Source: Candidatus Galloscillospira stercoripullorum (lineage in GTDB: Bacteria > Bacillota > Clostridia > Oscillospirales > Oscillospiraceae). Taken from it: a stretch of DNA of 40,977 nucleotides. Numbering within the stretch: the first letter of the stretch is position 1; every line of letters starts with the position of its first letter. The stretch spans positions 1 through 40,977 of the forward strand of contig DVLB01000071.1 in the NCBI GenBank assembly GCA_018715695.1. Direction: 5' to 3'. Under the pieces are notes generated by a model. It saw only the letters and a list, made by a program, of their open reading frames with translations, had not been told where the DNA came from and ran no database searches. Below, piece after piece: positions 40,816 through 40,977 of this stretch. The position numbers were made by a program, and so were the translations under genes.

Positions 40816-40977
40816 GAAGGCGCACCAGGGCCGCAGGGTGCAGCCTGCGCAGTCCGGCTTGCGGGCCATGCACACCGCCCGTCCGTGGAGCACCAGCCGG
40901 TGGCAGAAGTCGTTGGACTCCTCGGGCGGGAGCACCGCGCGCAGCTGACGCTCCACCTTGAGTGGGTCCTTGGTGCC
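40795..40977 (-). CDS. nth: Endonuclease III, C-terminal part
   Basis: The gene runs off the right edge; only the last 60 residues are visible. The iron-sulfur cluster signature C-x6-C-x2-C-x5-C (CMARKPDCAGCTLRPWC) and the preceding CHRLVLHGR identify the base-excision glycosylase/AP lyase Nth, which removes oxidised pyrimidines. The catalytic lysine and aspartate lie outside the window. The C-terminal codons and stop are part of a 25-base-period duplication. leuA transcription starts 30 bases after its stop. Confidence 0.9.
   Translation of the reverse strand, partial: GTKDPLKVERQLRAVLPPEESNDFCHRLVLHGRAVCMARKPDCAGCTLRPWCAFGSGGQG

Overview
This is a GC-rich chromosomal stretch from a low-oxygen Firmicute, most likely a clostridial Oscillospiraceae/Ruminococcaceae-type gut anaerobe (inference). 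The reasons are strong Gram-positive ribosome sites (AGGAGG), T-box leaders on cysteine and leucine genes, a PerR/Fur-type regulator, a CoA-disulfide reductase-rhodanese fusion, an actinobacterial-type LeuA, an orphan OmpR-type regulator, and sigma-A promoters with 17-nt spacers. Nearly all genes are conserved core genes. I see no prophage, insertion sequence with transposase, or CRISPR array.

Left half (1-20.4 kb, all genes on +): 3' end of prmC; recA-recX-nitroreductase; rimO, an unrecognised gene, an HD hydrolase and pgsA with overlapping or abutting starts and stops; a cysteine T-box leader driving cysE-cysS; a hairpin-rich gap; a MATE exporter, an M32 carboxypeptidase, polA, an APH-fold kinase, rimI, a GNAT gene and tsaD; a gap with a cluster of DnaA-box-like 9-mers; tRNA-Thr(CGU); a dispersed repeat; then a rhodanese and a CoA-disulfide reductase-rhodanese fusion.

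Right half (20.5-41 kb, mostly on -): a D,D-carboxypeptidase homologue that has lost two catalytic motifs; comEA-like gene and an orphan response regulator (+); a large uncharacterised ATPase with an RNase-like (HEPN-type) C-terminal motif; a PerR/Fur-family regulator with its own operator, followed by a PTPS/QueD-fold protein with an added zinc ribbon; the metF / methionine-synthase activation protein / metH operon; a lipoprotein; a DUF5655-like gene (+); a second protein with a HEPN-like motif; a small peptide; a divergent Xre regulator and 62-aa protein sharing an operator region; two more copies of the dispersed repeat; tRNA-Leu(GAG); trxB-trxA, with a TrxB that lacks NADPH motifs; a palindrome-rich, MITE-like gap; glnS (+); greA; a small lipoprotein; leuA under a leucine T-box; and the 3' end of nth.

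The genes form functional blocks: DNA repair (recA-recX, polA, nth), translation and tRNA/ribosome modification (prmC, rimO, rimI, tsaD, cysS, glnS, two tRNAs), sulfur amino acids and one-carbon metabolism (cysE, metF, metH), and thiol redox (trxA, trxB, CoA-disulfide reductase). The most unusual items are the apparently inactive DacA, the two HEPN-motif proteins, the Fur-PTPS module, the TrxB variant and several noncoding repeat elements.
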